NCBI GenBank assembly: GCA_965262505.1
Contig: CBDHFM010000030.1
Location: 310,001-374,000, forward strand
DNA: 64,000 nt
Origin: JACPPO01 sp965262505
GTDB taxonomy: Bacteria; Acidobacteriota; Vicinamibacteria; Vicinamibacterales; UBA2999
Direction: 5' to 3'
Translations under genes and position numbers: made by a program
Notes under the pieces: generated by a model
What the model saw: only the letters and a program-made list of their open reading frames with translations
What the model was told of the DNA's origin: nothing
Databases searched by the model: none
Shown here: one piece after another, positions 61,830 to 64,000 of the stretch
Numbering within the stretch: position 1 is the stretch's first letter
Layout of the letters: every line of letters starts with the position of its first letter

Positions 61830-64000
61830 GTGTTCGTAGAAACCTTCATCAAACGCCCGGTTCTCGCCAGTGTCTGTGCGCTCGTCATCGTTCTGGCCGG
61901 CGCGCTGGCGATTCCGACGATGCCGATCGCGCAGTTTCCGGACGTGGCACCGCCGACCGTGCAGATCATGGCCGTGTATACCGGCGCCAACGCGGAAACC
62001 GTCGAGACCGCCGTCACCACACCGCTCGAGCAGGCGATCAATGGTGTCGAGGGCATGCTCTATATGTCCTCGGGCAGCTCCAACAGCGGTGTCAGCCAGA
62101 TCACGGTGACCTTCGACGTCACGCGCGACCAGGATCTCGCCGTTGTCGACGTACAAAACCGCGTCAACCAGGCGCTCGGACGCATGCCCGCGGAGGTGCG
62201 GCAGACCGGCATCATCGTCCAGAAGTCGGCCAACAATTTCATCATCGCGGCCGGCGTGTACGCCGAGGGGGGCGAATACGACGCCCTGTTCCTCTCGAAC
62301 TATCTCGATATCTACGTGAAGGACGCCCTCAAGCGTGTGCCGGGTGTGGCGGACGTCATCATCTTCGGTGAGCGCAAGTACTCGATGCGCCTCTGGCTTG
62401 ACCCGTTGCGCCTGGCCGCGCGGCAGCTTACGGCCGGCGACGTCGTCAACGCGCTGCGCGAACAGAACGTCAACATCGCCGCAGGCAGCGTGGGCGAGTC
62501 GCCGGCGCGCACGGGCCAGACGTACCAGATGAGCGTCCGGGCGGCCGGACGGCTGACCGAGGCTTCCGAATTCGAGGACATCATCGTCAAGGCGGGCTCC
62601 GCCGGGTCGCTGGTGCGCTTGAGCGACGTCGGCCGCGCGGAGCTTGGCGCCGAGACCTATTCGTCGGCGCTGCGTTTCCAGGGGATCGACGCGCTCGGGT
62701 TTGCCGTCGTCGGCCTGCCGACCGCCAACGCGCTCGAGGTGCGCCGGGGCGTCGACGCGGAACTGGACCGCTTGAGCCAGTCGTTCCCGCCCGGCCTGGC
62801 GTACCGCGTGGCCTTCGATACGACCACCATCGTGGAAGAGTCGATCAGGGAGGTGATCTGGACGCTCGCAGAGGCGATCGGCCTGGTTGTGATCGTCATG
62901 TTTCTGTTTCTTCAGAGCTGGCGAGCGACGCTGATCCCAGCGCTGACGATTCCGGTGTCGCTCGTCGGCGCCTTCGCGTTTGCCAACCTGCTCGGCTTCT
63001 CGATCAATACGTTCACGCTCTTCGCCATCGTCCTCGCCACCGGCATCGTTGTGGACGATGCGATCGTGGTGATTGAAAATGTCGAGCGGCATATCGACGA
63101 CTACGGGAAGAGCGCGCCGCAGGCGGCGTCGGATGCGATGCGTGAGGTGTTCGGCGCGGTCATCGCCACGTCGCTGGTGCTGATTGCCGTGTTCGTGCCG
63201 GTGGCGTTTTTCCCGGGCACAACGGGACGGCTCTATCAGCAGTTCGCGTTGACCATTGCCTTCGCCGTGGCGATCTCCTCGTTCAACGCGGTGACGCTAA
63301 CGCCCGCGCTGTCGGCGTTGCTCCTGAGACCGGCAGGGCTGGGGAAGGGGCGTTTCTTCGGCGGGGTCGAGCGCCTGATTCGGAGCGGTACGCGCGTCTA
63401 CGTGCGGACGATCGCGGGCCTGATGCGGGTGCGCTGGGCGATAGTCGTGGTGTTCGTGGGTCTGTTCGGTCTGACCTACCAGGTGTACACGCGCGTGCCT
63501 CAGGCGTTCCTCCCGGAGGAGGATGCCGGGTACTTCGTGACGCTCATCCAGGCCCCACCCGGGGCCTCGCTCGAGTACACGACGAACGTCATCAGGGAAG
63601 CGGAACTGGTCATGGCTTCGATCCCTGAAGTCGAATCGGTTTTCTCCATAGCCGGCTTCAGCTTCGTCGGCAACGCGCCGAACGCGGGGATGATGTTCAC
63701 CCTGCTCAAACCGTTCGATGAACGGGAGGCGGAGGAGAGTCGCGTGCAGGGGCTCCTGCCGCGCCTCCGGGGAATGCTCTTCGGAATCCAGAGCGGGCTC
63801 GTGATTCCGTTTGCGCCGCCGGCCATCTTCGGGCTCGGCAACTTCGGTGGCTTCACCATGGAGGTGCTGGATCAGAGTGGCACCGGCGACATCCAGAACC
63901 TCAGCATCGGCACGCAGGCGCTCATCGCGGCGGCGCAGCAGTCACCTGCGGCCACCGGATTGTTCAGCGCGTTTACCGCAAACGACCCGCAGCTCGCTGT
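61830..64000 (+). CDS. RND multidrug efflux pump, inner-membrane subunit (right end outside window)
   Basis: The frame from a GTG (VFVETFIKRPVLASVCALVI) is open to the right edge, about 723 of roughly 1,040 residues. Family markers: AIPTMPIAQFPDVAPPTVQI, the first porter domain (TTPLEQAINGVEGMLYMSS), and helix 4 ATGIVVDDAIVVIENVERH with the two Asp of the proton relay, then EVFGAVIATSLVLIAVFVPV. It is an AcrB/MexB (HAE1)-class drug/proton antiporter. With the adaptor upstream it forms an efflux operon; an outer-membrane channel gene may follow outside the window. Confidence 0.95.
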   Translation, partial: MFVETFIKRPVLASVCALVIVLAGALAIPTMPIAQFPDVAPPTVQIMAVYTGANAETVETAVTTPLEQAINGVEGMLYMSSGSSNSGVSQITVTFDVTRDQDLAVVDVQNRVNQALGRMPAEVRQTGIIVQKSANNFIIAAGVYAEGGEYDALFLSNYLDIYVKDALKRVPGVADVIIFGERKYSMRLWLDPLRLAARQLTAGDVVNALREQNVNIAAGSVGESPARTGQTYQMSVRAAGRLTEASEFEDIIVKAGSAGSLVRLSDVGRAELGAETYSSALRFQGIDALGFAVVGLPTANALEVRRGVDAELDRLSQSFPPGLAYRVAFDTTTIVEESIREVIWTLAEAIGLVVIVMFLFLQSWRATLIPALTIPVSLVGAFAFANLLGFSINTFTLFAIVLATGIVVDDAIVVIENVERHIDDYGKSAPQAASDAMREVFGAVIATSLVLIAVFVPVAFFPGTTGRLYQQFALTIAFAVAISSFNAVTLTPALSALLLRPAGLGKGRFFGGVERLIRSGTRVYVRTIAGLMRVRWAIVVVFVGLFGLTYQVYTRVPQAFLPEEDAGYFVTLIQAPPGASLEYTTNVIREAELVMASIPEVESVFSIAGFSFVGNAPNAGMMFTLLKPFDEREAEESRVQGLLPRLRGMLFGIQSGLVIPFAPPAIFGLGNFGGFTMEVLDQSGTGDIQNLSIGTQALIAAAQQSPAATGLFSAFTANDPQLA

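Noticed and set aside
61410..63092. 560-codon minus-strand frame opposite the efflux genes
   Set aside because: It is antisense to the adaptor and pump genes, which show full family motifs.

Overview
The window is a high-GC bacterial chromosome segment. The gene content suggests an Acidobacteriota genome, probably of the Vicinamibacteria type. This is inferred from the secreted AHHS-motif proteins in tandem, a TonB-dependent receptor with an N-terminal carboxypeptidase-regulatory domain, kinase-type PD40 propellers, several M28/PD40 secreted proteins and the HspR-CbpA-ClpB-FtsH operon; no 16S gene is present to prove it. No tRNA, rRNA or CRISPR array was found.

Layout. 1-8.5 kb is a graveyard of mobile DNA: a partial IS256 transposase, a PIG-L deacetylase, a VirB11/CpaF ATPase scrap, an IS630-type MITE, a solo IS5 end, two res-like palindromes with tnpR stubs, an IS110 gene split by an IS630 copy, a DUF169 gene, and an IS5 flanked by a beheaded LuxR gene and a beheaded deoxyribosyltransferase gene. 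8.5-13.9 kb is a two-gene SbcCD-like pair (YhaO/YhaN type) whose large ATPase has a membrane hairpin flanked by two sets of regular repeats. An IS630 element follows, then a PD40 propeller protein that has lost its kinase domain.

17.4-36.8 kb is largely core genome: rsmA, a small metallopeptidase, nth, a DUF3467 gene and lexA on the minus strand; then a secreted protein, recG, rsmD, coaD, an aminotransferase and a GlcD-type oxidase on the plus strand. Next come a minus-strand group (membrane protein, OGFr-domain protein, degenerate J-protein) with two copies of a 39-bp repeat, a CoA-binding protein, a sodium/solute symporter, and the branched-chain amino acid operon ilvB-ilvN-ilvC-ilvD.

36.8-48.7 kb is accessory: four tandem DUF6152-like secreted proteins, a secreted protein, a TonB-dependent receptor gene split by an IS256 element that itself carries a nested IS630, a cytochrome c'-like gene split by an integrase-core IS, and an ISAzo13-type element. 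Target duplications allow both split genes to be rejoined in frame.

48.7-64 kb holds a dienelactone hydrolase, then a heat-shock operon reading right to left: hspR with an HspR-type operator, cbpA, clpB, ftsH and a diadenylate-cyclase-like gene coupled to ftsH. After it come a shortened TerC gene, a secreted M28 peptidase, a secreted PD40 protein, and an RND efflux adaptor plus pump that runs off the right edge.
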